64,000 nucleotides of DNA, taken from Nannocystis bainbridge. Lineage in GTDB: Bacteria > Myxococcota_A > Polyangia > Nannocystales > Nannocystaceae. This document shows positions 32,430 to 41,318 of the stretch, one piece after another (within the stretch, counting starts at the first letter, position 1; each line of letters starts with the position of its first letter). The notes beneath the pieces are model-generated. The model saw only the letters and a program-made list of their open reading frames with translations, did no database searches and was not told the DNA's origin. Location of the stretch: assembly GCF_028368995.1 (NCBI RefSeq), contig NZ_JAQNDL010000005.1, positions 1-64,000 on the forward strand, given 5' to 3'. The position numbers were made by a program, and so were the translations under genes.

Positions 32430-35400
32430 TCAGCGTACGGTCACGCGGGCGCCCTCGGACCGGCCCCACACCTCGGGCATGTACATCGCCTCGGCGCGGG
32501 CCGGCGGCAGCGAGAAGTCCCCGCGGCTGGTGGCCCGCAGGAACACCGTGTGACGATGTGTCCCCGGAGGCAGGTCGTCGGCGAACACCAGCACGCGATC
32601 GCTGCGCAGCTCCTCGTGCGAGGCCCACCAGCCGCGCGGACCGGAGAGGATGCCGGCCGCCTGGCCCTTGCCGAGGTTGAGCTGGACCGCCTCGAGCCCG
32701 GACGGCAGCGGGATCTCGAGCGCGACGTAGCGGATCCGCGTGTGCGCGGCGAGGGTCAGGTCGATCGCCACCGCGTCGCCGATGGCGATTGATCGCCCGT
32801 TCAGCGCCCCGTCGGCGAGCCGGAGCTCGCGGCGGAGCTCGAGCCCGTGCTCGCGGGCCGCCGGGTTCGGCTCGGCCGGCGCCCACTCGGCACCGAGCCG
32901 GTAGTACATGCGGCCCTGCCCCTGGCGCTGCAGCGTCACCGTCAACGGCGTCGCGGTCGCGGGCTGGTCGGCGCCGGTCGGCTTCAGGATGTCGGGCATC
33001 TTCGCGGTCGCCTCCTGGCCCTTGAGATCGCGGCCGAGGAAGCTGGCCTCAAAGACAGGTTTTCTTCCGACCCACGCGCGGCCGACGAAGTCAGGCGGAT
33101 CGGCCTCACGGACGCGGGCGTAGTCGGTGATCGCTACCAGCGCGTAGGCGTTCTCCTGGGTGTTGCGCCACGCCCCGCCGATGCGCCGCTCGAGCAGGCC
33201 GCGGGCCAGCTTCTCGATCACCGCGTGGTCGGGGCGGACCCGCAGCAGCGCCGACAGGATGATCGCGTCGCTGCGGCCGTCGGAGTGGAAATACTCGCCG
33301 CCGGCATAACCGTCGCGCTCGATCACGTGGGCCGTGGCCGGCAGCTCCTCGAGGTCCGCCAGCAACTCCTGCGTCAGCGTCACCACTTCGGGCCGCTGCG
33401 GATCGGCGCGGTGCATCGCCATCAGCAGGAACGCGCGCCCGTAGGCCGGCAGCTCGGCGCGACGGACGAACAGCGCGTCGACGTGCGCGCGCATCGGACG
33501 GTCGGCGTCGGCCAGCACGTGCAGCGCCAGCGCGTGGCGCTCGATCTCGCCGCGGGCCCACCGCTGCGGCTGGTCGACCGGTGGCAGCCGGCGCGCGAGG
33601 TCGTCGTGCGCCCGCTCGAGCGCGTCGGCCGGGACCGGGTGACCGGCGCGCTTGGCCAGGTCGAGCACCCACGTCGCGTAGGCGCTGGCATACGCGTGCA
33701 CCTCGTTGCCGCCGGGCCAGTAGGCGAACCCGCCCGACCCGGTCTGCATCGAGAGGATCCGCTCGACGCCGGCCTTGACGAACACCTGCGGGTCCTCGCG
33801 CAGCCCCAGCGGGTAGGTCGAATGCAGCGCCAGCAGCGAGACCACCGGCAGCAGCCGGCTCGAGGTCTGCTCGACGCAACCATAAGGATAGGTGAGCAGC
33901 GCGTCGGCGGCGTCCTCGAGCCCGCCGAGCAGCGAAGAGCTGGCCGACACCGACACCCCGCCGACGTCGCGCCGCACCGCGCCCGGCATCACCACCGGGA
34001 TGGCGATCGCCTTGTCGTCGGCCAGGCTGCCGTACATCGCCACTTTTTCGGTCAGCGTGCGCTCGGGCGTGACCGGCAGCGCCAGCTTGACCGCGTCGCG
34101 GCCCGCCACGCCCTCGCCCGCGCGCAGCTGCGCCCGCAGCTCGAACTTGGCCTCGCCGGCCGCGTCGGCGCGGATCGTGAAAGGCACCCGCACCTGCCCG
34201 CCGGCCGGGATCTCGACCTCGGCTGTCTTTTTGGACATGGCCACGAGATCCTGTCCCTTCGTACCTGTATCATCGTGCAGCACCAGCTCGATCGCGGCCC
34301 GGCCGGCGACCGCGGTGAAGTTCTGCACGATCGCCGCGACCTCGGCCGCGTCGCCCGGCCGCAGCTGGCGCGGCGCCGCGGCGCGCACGAGGAACGGCGC
34401 GGTCACGGTGGTGCGCGCATCGCCGACGCCGAAGCGCCCGGGTGATTTCTTGTCGGCCAGGCGCGCCGACGCCAGCGCGAAGATCCGGAACGTGGTCAGG
34501 TTCTCGGGCAGCTGCGCCTTCGTGCGCACCACCCCGTCGGCGTCGGCCGCGAGGTCGGCGAGGAACACCGGCGTGGTCTCGAACCGCTCGCGCGCCGCCG
34601 GCTCCGTCCGGGCCGAGCCCCCACGCACGCTCGCCGTCCTGCTGCCGTGCCCGCTGCCGGACCCGAACCCGCGCCCGTAGCCCCACGTGCCCGACAGCCA
34701 CGGATCGTCGTGGACCGGCGTGTACGGCCACAGCACCGCGCTGTAGTCGTTGTACGCGCGCGTGCCCATGGCGCCGCCGGGCAAGAAGCTCGGCAGCAGG
34801 TCGGGCACCTCGTAGTCGGTCAGCGCCAGCACGGCCTCGTCGACCGCCCACAGCGCGACCCGACCGACGACCGGCTCGCCCGCGGCGTCGCGCACGAACG
34901 CCGCCAGCTCGACCTTGTCGCCGGGCCCGGCCTTGGCCGGCGCTTCGACCCGGACCTGCAGCCGCCGGTGCTCGCTGCCCTGGGTCACGGTGGTGCGCGT
35001 GCTCAGCACTTCGGGCCGCTCCGGCCGCCGCTTCGGATCGATCGGCGCGACCACGATCGCGCTGACGTGGACCTGCGGGGTCCAGCTGTCGTCGGCGGTG
35101 AACTGGAAGTCGGCCGTACCGGAATCGGCGCCCTTGAACGTGAACGGCTTGAACTGCCGCAGACCCTTGCGATCGAGCACGAGCACGCCCCGGCCGCCAC
35201 GCCACGGCGCGTGCACGGCGACGTCGACCGACTCGCCGGGCGTCACCTGCTGCGCGCTGGTCTCGACAGTCAACGTCTTCTGCGGCGTCGGCACCCACTT
35301 CGACCGCGTCGCGCCGACGACCCAGAAGTTGCCCTCGCTCGCCACGGCCCGCTTGTCGGCGGTGAGCACCTCGACCCGCAGCTGGTAGCTGCCCTCCTTG

Positions 35401-38255
35401 AGCGCCGGCAGCTCGCAGCGGACGTCGGGGCCCTCGGCGGCGACGTCGAGCGTGCAGCTCTTGACCCGCTCGGTCTTGTCGACGGTCCCGTCGTAGACCA
35501 TGCGCCCGCCCTCGGCGCGCTCCTTCACTTCGGACCATGTCCTTTCGACCATGACCTTCGCGCCACGTACGGCGACGCGCTGACCGCCGAGGCCGACCGC
35601 GCGGACCGGCACGCCGATCCGATCGCCGGTGTGGCGATAGCCGGGGGGCATGCCCATCGCCAGGTAGAAGTCGGCCGGGTGGACCTGGACCTGCGCCTCG
35701 GCGCCGATGGCCTGGTTGCTGGCGTCGCGGACCTCGGCGCTGATCGTGCAGCGATGCGGGAACTCGGCAGCGTGCAGCGTCAATGGGGTCGCGACCTCGA
35801 GCATCCCGAGCTTCGCGTTCGGGTCGGGCGAGGTGCCGGTCCGGGGCCCGCGCCCGCCGCTGGCGCGGTACGGGATCGACTCGCCGACGGCCCAGGTCGA
35901 GTCGAGCCCGGGCGGGCGCCAGCGATGCGGCGTGCAGGTCGCCTGATGCGCCATGTGGACGATCGGCACCGCGCCGCCGAAGTAATAGTTGGCGGCCACG
36001 CGCAGCCCGACGCGCTCGCCGGCGAGCACGTCGGTCCGGTCGACGCTGGCCGTGACCTGGAACTCGGGCACGCGGTAGTCCTCGACCTTGACCGTCGCGC
36101 GCGCGTCGGCGCCGAGCACCGTCGCGGTGAGCTGATAGTTGCCCAGCGCGGCCCCGGCGGGCAGCTCGAGCTCGGCCCAGTACTTGCCCTCGGCCGTGGT
36201 CTTGACGGTGCGCGTCGCCACCTCGCCGCCGCGCGGGTCGGTGAGCACGAACTTCGCCTCTGTCTTTTGGGCCAGGTGCTTGAGGCCGCTGTCGCGGTGC
36301 GGGGTCTCGACCGCGGCCCAGCCGACCACCTTGACCTTCTCGCCGGGGCGATAGGCGCCGCGGTCGGGGACGATGCGGGCGATGGCCCGCTCGTGCGGCG
36401 CCAGGTCGGCGCTCAGGCTGTCGGCCGCGGGCACCTCGCCGGCGGCGATCGCCGTGCGGTCGGCACCCGCCGCATCGACGATCACCAGCCGCTGCGCCTG
36501 CGAGCCCTCGCCGGCCTTGACGATCCCCTTCGCCATGTACTCCGAGACAGGTGGCAGCGCGAGCATGCCGTCGCCGTCGGTCGTGCCGAGCATGCGCGTC
36601 GTCGTCTTCTCGTCGACCGTCACCACCCGCGCGACCGTGGCCCCGGCCACCGGCGTGCTGTCGGACAGCCGCAGCACCTGGACCACCGCGCGCGTCGGCG
36701 AATCGATCACCACCGGCCCGAGATCGGTGAGGCGGTACAGCCCGCGCACCCGCCCGGCGCTGCCGTGGTCCGTCGCGGTCGAGAGCTCGCCGGGCGCGAC
36801 CTCGACCAGCACCGCCCCGCGCTTGCCGCCGACCAGGTCGCCGATGTCGAGCGCGATCGAGGCCCAGCCGCCCGGGCCCTTCGGCGCGAGCGCGACGGTC
36901 CGCTCGCTCGCCCCGGCCGGCATCGCCATCGCCTGCCACGACTGCCGCGCCAGCTCGAGCTCGTCGACCACCGCCGCGCGCACCTTCAGCGACTTGAAGA
37001 ACCGCGCCTCGACGCCCACCGTCTGCTTGCGCCCCGGCAGCAGCGTGCCCTGGGTGCTCGACAGCGCCAGCTCGGGCCGGCGCTCGATCACCACCGTGCG
37101 CTTGAAGCCGCCCGCCAGCGTCTGGCCGTAGATGTCCCGCAGGCCAGGTGCGATCGAGATCGTGTAGACCGTGCCGGGCACGAACTGGCCCTGGATCTCG
37201 ACCTCGGTCCCGCCCTCGTCGTCGTAGGCGTCGGCGATGTCGACGTGCAGCGACTTCGGCCGCGGGCTGACCGTCACGTGCTTGGCCTGGCTCGCGCGCA
37301 CCGGGTTGCGCAGGCCGACGTGGATCGGCTCGAGCCCGCAGCGGGTCGTCTCGTCGCACGGCAGCGAGACCACGGCCTGCGGGCTGTAGGTCTCGAAGGA
37401 CATCTCCCACGGGGTCTCGAGCGGCAGCGGACCGCGGCGGCCGACGAGCCCCGGCCGCACCGCCAGCACGATCTCGCTGTCGCTCGGCCACAACCCCCCG
37501 GCGCGGATCGTGAAGTAGCGGCCGCGGTCCTCGCGGGTGGCCGTGTAGCCGTAGTACTCGACCTCTTCGACCTCCGCGGCGGTGGCCTCGCGGATCTGCA
37601 GCTGCACCGGCGCCGGCTTCGCATCCTCGCGACCGAGCGGCCGCGCGGTCGCCTGCAGGTGCGCGCGGACCTGGGCCACGGTCGTCGGATGATCGAAGGT
37701 GACGACGAAGGGCGCGTCGCGGCGCATCGCCGCCGTCAGCGTGTCGCGCAGCGGCTGGCCCTCGACGACCTGCGGCCGCGGCGTCTCGAACGTCCACTCG
37801 ACGCCCTGGGCCATCGCCTGACCGTCGAGTCCGACCAGGCCGGGGGCGAAGCGGGCGGTGTAGAGGGTCGCGTCCTGCAGCTCCGCGTCGGGGTGGAAGA
37901 CCAGCAGGTCGGGGGTCTCGAACCGCGCCGAGCCCGGGATCGGCGGCGTGAACGAGAGGAAGCGGCCGGGGTCGACGCTCGGCTCGCTGCCGAGCGCGAC
38001 CACCGGGCGGTCGAAACGGACCTTGATCGCGGCGCCGCCCGCGGTCCTTCCCTGCGGCGCGTAATCGAGGATGGCGACAGCAGCGCCCGCGGGCCCCTGC
38101 GGCGGCGCACCCGGACGATCGACGAGGGCCGCGGGATCGAAGGGCGGCTGCGCCTCGGCGTCGGGCATCGCGGGCTCGGGGTCCGCCGGACCGGAGTTCT
38201 TGCATGCGAGCAGCGCGGCGACGAGGACGGCGGACGACGAGATGCGCGGGGTCAT
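32430..38255 (-). CDS. Bacterial alpha-2-macroglobulin with thioester motif
   Basis: A 1941-residue lipoprotein (signal SSSAVLVAALLACKNSG). Bacterial alpha-2-macroglobulins are periplasmic protease traps. The visible parts are an N-terminal MG region with a Big-like domain (YAPQGRTAGGAAIKVRF), MG2 (IVPDRGAYRPGEKVKVVGW), the A2M core (DLAADADGVVRTKAQLPENL) and the thioester site PYGCVEQ, coded at 33867-33887, within an alpha-helical TED domain. The C-terminus has a receptor-binding-like beta domain. Its thioester makes it the YfhM type; no pbpC is adjacent. The ATG at 38255 is the one that gives the signal peptide. Iteron units lie in several inter-domain linkers (34219-34270, 35533-35556, 36256-36279, 37128-37151). 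Confidence 0.9.
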   Translation of the reverse strand: MTPRISSSAVLVAALLACKNSGPADPEPAMPDAEAQPPFDPAALVDRPGAPPQGPAGAAVAILDYAPQGRTAGGAAIKVRFDRPVVALGSEPSVDPGRFLSFTPPIPGSARFETPDLLVFHPDAELQDATLYTARFAPGLVGLDGQAMAQGVEWTFETPRPQVVEGQPLRDTLTAAMRRDAPFVVTFDHPTTVAQVRAHLQATARPLGREDAKPAPVQLQIREATAAEVEEVEYYGYTATREDRGRYFTIRAGGLWPSDSEIVLAVRPGLVGRRGPLPLETPWEMSFETYSPQAVVSLPCDETTRCGLEPIHVGLRNPVRASQAKHVTVSPRPKSLHVDIADAYDDEGGTEVEIQGQFVPGTVYTISIAPGLRDIYGQTLAGGFKRTVVIERRPELALSSTQGTLLPGRKQTVGVEARFFKSLKVRAAVVDELELARQSWQAMAMPAGASERTVALAPKGPGGWASIALDIGDLVGGKRGAVLVEVAPGELSTATDHGSAGRVRGLYRLTDLGPVVIDSPTRAVVQVLRLSDSTPVAGATVARVVTVDEKTTTRMLGTTDGDGMLALPPVSEYMAKGIVKAGEGSQAQRLVIVDAAGADRTAIAAGEVPAADSLSADLAPHERAIARIVPDRGAYRPGEKVKVVGWAAVETPHRDSGLKHLAQKTEAKFVLTDPRGGEVATRTVKTTAEGKYWAELELPAGAALGNYQLTATVLGADARATVKVEDYRVPEFQVTASVDRTDVLAGERVGLRVAANYYFGGAVPIVHMAHQATCTPHRWRPPGLDSTWAVGESIPYRASGGRGPRTGTSPDPNAKLGMLEVATPLTLHAAEFPHRCTISAEVRDASNQAIGAEAQVQVHPADFYLAMGMPPGYRHTGDRIGVPVRAVGLGGQRVAVRGAKVMVERTWSEVKERAEGGRMVYDGTVDKTERVKSCTLDVAAEGPDVRCELPALKEGSYQLRVEVLTADKRAVASEGNFWVVGATRSKWVPTPQKTLTVETSAQQVTPGESVDVAVHAPWRGGRGVLVLDRKGLRQFKPFTFKGADSGTADFQFTADDSWTPQVHVSAIVVAPIDPKRRPERPEVLSTRTTVTQGSEHRRLQVRVEAPAKAGPGDKVELAAFVRDAAGEPVVGRVALWAVDEAVLALTDYEVPDLLPSFLPGGAMGTRAYNDYSAVLWPYTPVHDDPWLSGTWGYGRGFGSGSGHGSRTASVRGGSARTEPAARERFETTPVFLADLAADADGVVRTKAQLPENLTTFRIFALASARLADKKSPGRFGVGDARTTVTAPFLVRAAAPRQLRPGDAAEVAAIVQNFTAVAGRAAIELVLHDDTGTKGQDLVAMSKKTAEVEIPAGGQVRVPFTIRADAAGEAKFELRAQLRAGEGVAGRDAVKLALPVTPERTLTEKVAMYGSLADDKAIAIPVVMPGAVRRDVGGVSVSASSSLLGGLEDAADALLTYPYGCVEQTSSRLLPVVSLLALHSTYPLGLREDPQVFVKAGVERILSMQTGSGGFAYWPGGNEVHAYASAYATWVLDLAKRAGHPVPADALERAHDDLARRLPPVDQPQRWARGEIERHALALHVLADADRPMRAHVDALFVRRAELPAYGRAFLLMAMHRADPQRPEVVTLTQELLADLEELPATAHVIERDGYAGGEYFHSDGRSDAIILSALLRVRPDHAVIEKLARGLLERRIGGAWRNTQENAYALVAITDYARVREADPPDFVGRAWVGRKPVFEASFLGRDLKGQEATAKMPDILKPTGADQPATATPLTVTLQRQGQGRMYYRLGAEWAPAEPNPAAREHGLELRRELRLADGALNGRSIAIGDAVAIDLTLAAHTRIRYVALEIPLPSGLEAVQLNLGKGQAAGILSGPRGWWASHEELRSDRVLVFADDLPPGTHRHTVFLRATSRGDFSLPPARAEAMYMPEVWGRSEGARVTVR
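34219..34270. repeat. 14-bp iteron array in alpha-2-macroglobulin gene
   Basis: Phases 34222 (CTG half-unit), 34236 (CATG), 34250 (CTG half-unit) and 34264 (CCTG), all 14 bp apart and in frame, encoding a linker next to the A2M core. Confidence 0.7.
35533..35556. repeat. 14-bp iteron pair in alpha-2-macroglobulin gene
   Basis: CATG at 35536 and 35550, 14 bp apart, each with an added base (GGACCATGTCC-like). Confidence 0.5.
36256..36279. repeat. 14-bp iteron pair in alpha-2-macroglobulin gene
   Basis: CTG half-unit (phase 36259) and CAGG at 36273, 14 bp apart. Confidence 0.45.
37128..37151. repeat. 14-bp iteron pair in alpha-2-macroglobulin gene
   Basis: GATG at 37131 and CAGG at 37145, 14 bp apart. 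Confidence 0.4.
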
Positions 38256-38303
38256 ACGGGCCGGCCTGGGACCGTGCCGACCGGCGAAAGTTCCCACCCG
38301 CGC

Positions 38304-38348
38304 GGACCTGCCACCGGCTCCTTTGGACATGTCGTAAAGGACATATGA
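38304..38348. repeat. 14-bp iterons upstream of alpha-2-macroglobulin and KGG genes
   Basis: CCTG 38307, then a 21-bp (14+7) step to CATG 38328 and CATA 38342. They lie in the divergent intergenic region. Confidence 0.6.
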
Positions 38349-38506
38349 TTTCTCCGCCCGCGGGCCGGCGAACCCGCCGCCAGGCGGCCGCACCGCTGCA
38401 CTTGCGGCTGGGTCAACATCGCCCACCTTGCGAGTCGACCCGCGAGGGATGTCACCATCGGCCTGTCCGGCCGCGCCCCCTCGCATGCGCAGCAGGAGTA
38501 GAAGCG

Positions 38507-38908
38507 ATGTCGAGCAATCGAGGCAAGGGCCGCGGCGACGCCCGCGGATTCGCAGGTATGGACCCGGACAGGCAGCGCGTGATCGCCAGCCGCGGCGGCG
38601 AGACCGTCAGCCAGGACCGGCAACACATGGCGAACATCGGCCGGCGAGGCGGCGCCGCGGTCAGTCAAAACCGCGAGTACATGGCGATGATCGGCCGGCG
38701 GGGCGGCGAGGCCGTCAGTCAGAACCGCGAGCACATGGCGATGATCGGCCGCCGCGGCGGCGAGACCGTCAGCCAGGACCGCGATCACATGGCCGAGATC
38801 GGCCGCGAGGGCGGGCACCACTCGCACGGCAGTCCGACGCACAGCGTGCGCGAGCACGAGGACGAGCCGCACGAGCCGGAGGCGCAGGACAGCGGATCTG
38901 GCCTTTAG
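38507..38908 (+). CDS. KGG-repeat (stress-induced, Gly-rich) protein
   Basis: A 133-residue hydrophilic protein made of four to five 18-20-residue repeats of the type RRGGEAVSQNREHMAMIGR, related to the KGG/GsiB-like stress-protein motif (GxxGGxxVSxxRxxMxxIG). Such proteins are thought to be desiccation or stress protectants in the cytoplasm. The C-terminus is His/Glu/Ser-rich. The ATG is preceded by AGGAG. A hairpin directly at the stop codon (38898-38913) is a likely terminator, and the gene is divergent from the alpha-2-macroglobulin gene. Confidence 0.85.
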   Translation: MSSNRGKGRGDARGFAGMDPDRQRVIASRGGETVSQDRQHMANIGRRGGAAVSQNREYMAMIGRRGGEAVSQNREHMAMIGRRGGETVSQDRDHMAEIGREGGHHSHGSPTHSVREHEDEPHEPEAQDSGSGL

Positions 38909-38917
38909 GCCAGGTGC
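38887..38917. terminator. Hairpin at the KGG gene stop, iteron-phased
   Basis: CTGGCC-TTTA-GGCCAG (38898-38913) is a perfect 6-bp stem that contains the TAG stop in its loop. Its half-units fall on the 14-bp phase (38897/38911). Confidence 0.55.
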
Positions 38918-38963
38918 CGCGCGAGGGTCGCAGCCCATGCGCGACCCCGCGTTAAGCGAGCGC

Positions 38964-38993
38964 TTGACACATGCGCTCTGCTTCGGGTGTCAT
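38964..38993 (+). promoter_or_regulatory. Probable sigma70-type promoter of the porin gene
   Basis: TTGACA (38964-38969), 18 nt, TGTCAT (38988-38993), then 10 nt to the ATG at 39004. Confidence 0.45.
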
Positions 38994-39003
38994 CGCCTCG
39001 CCG

Positions 39004-40311
39004 ATGCGCCCCACCGTCCTGCTCCGGTACGCCGCCGCATTGGTCGTGCTCATCCCCGGGGCGCAGGCGTGGGCCAACCCGCCGGCGCCGGTGCTTCCGA
39101 AGCCGAGCGGACCGCCGCCGCCGCCGCCCGCGTGGATGCCCGCGGGCGAGGCCCAGCGCCAGGCCGAGGTGCCGCTCGGCAAGGCGACGTGGCGGCCCGG
39201 CAAGGGCATCGAGCTGGCCACGCCCGATCGCCGCTTCACCATCAACTTCAACATGTGGGCCCAGCTGTTGGCCACGGTCCGGCGCGAGGCGATCCCCGCC
39301 GCTGGGATGGAGCCGTGGACGAGCAGCCTCGAGTTCCGGCGGGCGCGCCTGATCCTGTCCGGCAGCATCTTCTCGCCGCACGTCGGCTACTACGTGCATT
39401 TGATGTTCGCGCCGAAGGACCTCGGGTTCAAGGACGGCACGCCGCGGCGCCCGCCGATCTTCCAGTGGTACACGACATGGACCCGCTACCGCCACGCGAA
39501 CATCCAGGCCGGCTTCTTCTTCGTGCCCTACGCGCGCCAGCGGATGGCGCCGCTGGCCAAGCTGCAGATGGTCGACAACTCGTCGGCCAGCTACGAGTTC
39601 ACGCTCGATCAGGACATCGGCGTGCAGGTGAGCTCGCCCGACGTCGCCGGCCTCGGCAAGCTGCGCTACCTCGCCGGCGTGTTCATGGGCGACGGCTACG
39701 ACTACTACAAGGCCAGCGATTTCGGCCTGACGTACATGGCCCGCGTCGACTACCTGCCCTTCGGCATGTTCGACGACTACAGCGAGGCTGACTTCGAGCG
39801 CAAGGCCACGCCGCGGCTCGCCATCGGCGCCGCCTACGCCTTCAGCGACCGCGACCACCGCACGCGCGCCATCAGCGGCACCACCTTCGCCGACGGCGGC
39901 ACCATGCGCAGCAACAACCTGACCGTCGACGCCATGTTCAAGGTCGCCGGCATGTCGCTGCTGCTCGATTTCTACTGGCGGCAGGGCTGGCGCTTGCCGG
40001 GTGACGCAAAGGACATGTTCGGAGAGCCAGTCGCCGTCGAGGCCGCCCGCAACGGCATCGGCTGGACCGCGCAGATGGGCCTCTTCATCCCGCGCACCCG
40101 CCTCGAGGTCACCGCTCGCTCGTCCGGCGTCCGCCCGTCGCGGCGCGCCGAGACCAGCCTCGGTCGCCTCGACGAGTACGGCGCCGGCCTCAACTACTAT
40201 TTTTACCGCCACTCGCTCAAGCTGCAGCTCGACTACTTCCGCCAGTACGGCCCGGGCGTGCCGGCCGGCGTCGCCGACCAGATGCGACTCCAGCTGCAAG
40301 CCGGCTTCTGA
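39004..40311 (+). CDS. OprP/OprO-like outer-membrane porin
   Basis: A 435-residue outer-membrane beta-barrel. A Sec signal (LRYAAALVVLIPGAQAWA) is followed by a Pro-rich linker and a barrel with alternating aromatic strands typical of phosphate-selective porins O/P: FTINFNMWAQL near the N-terminus, SLEFRRARLILSGSIF, and GFFFVPYARQRM. It ends in ...MRLQLQAGF with terminal Phe, the usual barrel-assembly signal. It probably passes anions, but specificity is not certain. The ATG at 39004 is 10 nt after a TGTCAT box; an earlier ATG at 38971 is unlikely. One iteron pair is in frame in an external loop (40011-40034). Confidence 0.85.
   Translation: MRPTVLLRYAAALVVLIPGAQAWANPPAPVLPKPSGPPPPPPAWMPAGEAQRQAEVPLGKATWRPGKGIELATPDRRFTINFNMWAQLLATVRREAIPAAGMEPWTSSLEFRRARLILSGSIFSPHVGYYVHLMFAPKDLGFKDGTPRRPPIFQWYTTWTRYRHANIQAGFFFVPYARQRMAPLAKLQMVDNSSASYEFTLDQDIGVQVSSPDVAGLGKLRYLAGVFMGDGYDYYKASDFGLTYMARVDYLPFGMFDDYSEADFERKATPRLAIGAAYAFSDRDHRTRAISGTTFADGGTMRSNNLTVDAMFKVAGMSLLLDFYWRQGWRLPGDAKDMFGEPVAVEAARNGIGWTAQMGLFIPRTRLEVTARSSGVRPSRRAETSLGRLDEYGAGLNYYFYRHSLKLQLDYFRQYGPGVPAGVADQMRLQLQAGF
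40011..40034. repeat. 14-bp iteron pair in porin gene
   Basis: CATG 40014 and CAGT 40028, 14 bp apart, encoding KDMFGEPVAV in a likely loop between strands. Confidence 0.6.
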
Positions 40312-40373
40312 GCGCCCGCGGGCGATCGCCTGACGGCCCGCGCGGGCCCGGGCTGCTCGCTCGTCGGACATGG

Positions 40374-40379
40374 TATCGT
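40374..40379 (+). promoter_or_regulatory. -10-like box TATCGT, 9 nt before ATG
   Basis: TATCGT lies 9 nt upstream of the ATG at 40389, with a single iteron palindrome (CATG at 40368) directly before it. Confidence 0.4.
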
Positions 40380-40388
40380 GCTGCGGCC

Positions 40389-41246
40389 ATGAGGTTCGCC
40401 CCGCCCGCGCTGCTCGTCTCGCTCCTCGTCGGCTGCGGCGGCGAAGCTCCCCCGCCGCCGCCCGCCCCGGTTCAAGCGCCCGCTCCGGCGCCCGCCCCCG
40501 AGCCCGAAGCACCGCCGCCGCCGAGCGGCCGCGTCTTGCTGGTCGCCAGCGAATTTGGCCTCTCGCCGCTCGCCTGCTACCTCGACGCCAGCCAGCAATT
40601 CGCCGGCGGCGCCGACTGCCTGGTCCTCGCGCCCGAGGGCACCGAGGTGTGGCTCATGAGCGGCGCGCCCGCGAAGGTCGTGGGCCGCGCAGTCGCGGCC
40701 TGCCCCGGGGTCGGCGAGCCCGAACCCACCCTCGTGATCGACGCCCCACCCGAGGCCCTGCGCGGTGACGCGCTCGTCCCGGCCAGCCTCAAGGGCGCGC
40801 TCGTCTACGTCACGCCGACCCCGCCGCCCGAGGCCGACCGCGACGCGCCCGCGGAGCTGCGGGCCCGCATCGCCGAGACCATCACCGCCGCCGCACCTGG
40901 CCTCAAGGTCAGCAAGCTGCGCATCGACCAACACGCCCGCCTCGACCTCGACGGCGACGGCAGCCCCGAAGCGCTGGTCGCCGCCGTGGTCCCCGACCCC
41001 AAGGACGCCGAAGCGAACCTCCGCTTCAGCGGCCTGTTCCTGGTGCCCGCGAGCGGCGCCCCGGTGCTGCTGCGCTCGCGCGTCGACACCCGCGAGCGCT
41101 ACGCCCTGCTCGGCGCCCTCGACCTCGACGGCGACGGCCCGCGCGAGCTCTACCTCAACACCTACGGCGACGACGGCTTCTCGCTGTCGCTCGAGTCGCG
41201 CGGCCCGAGCGGCCTGCAGTCCCTCGGCCGCTGGGCCTGCGGCTGA
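40389..41246 (+). CDS. Lipoprotein with Pro-rich linker and DxDxDG loops
   Basis: A 285-residue lipoprotein (LLVSLLVGCGGE, cleavage before C16), a 30-residue Pro/Ala linker and a C-terminal domain. Two DLDGDG loops (ARLDLDGDGSPEALV and ALDLDGDGPRELYL) resemble EF-hand-like or FG-GAP-type calcium-binding loops. It is presumably on the periplasmic face of the outer or inner membrane. No enzyme motif is seen. It is separate from the porin gene (77-nt gap) and is followed by a three-unit iteron array. Confidence 0.75.
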   Translation: MRFAPPALLVSLLVGCGGEAPPPPPAPVQAPAPAPAPEPEAPPPPSGRVLLVASEFGLSPLACYLDASQQFAGGADCLVLAPEGTEVWLMSGAPAKVVGRAVAACPGVGEPEPTLVIDAPPEALRGDALVPASLKGALVYVTPTPPPEADRDAPAELRARIAETITAAAPGLKVSKLRIDQHARLDLDGDGSPEALVAAVVPDPKDAEANLRFSGLFLVPASGAPVLLRSRVDTRERYALLGALDLDGDGPRELYLNTYGDDGFSLSLESRGPSGLQSLGRWACG

Positions 41247-41252
41247 CGATCG

Positions 41253-41290
41253 ATGCATGACCCGAAGGACATGTCCGTTGCGACATGTTC
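41253..41290. repeat. 14-bp palindromic iteron array, 3 units
   Basis: CATG at 41256, 41270 and 41284, strict 14-bp period, starting 7 nt after the lipoprotein stop and ending 28 nt before the ligase ATG. Confidence 0.8.
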
Positions 41291-41318
41291 CGCGAACACT
41301 CCGAACCATCGAGGCGCC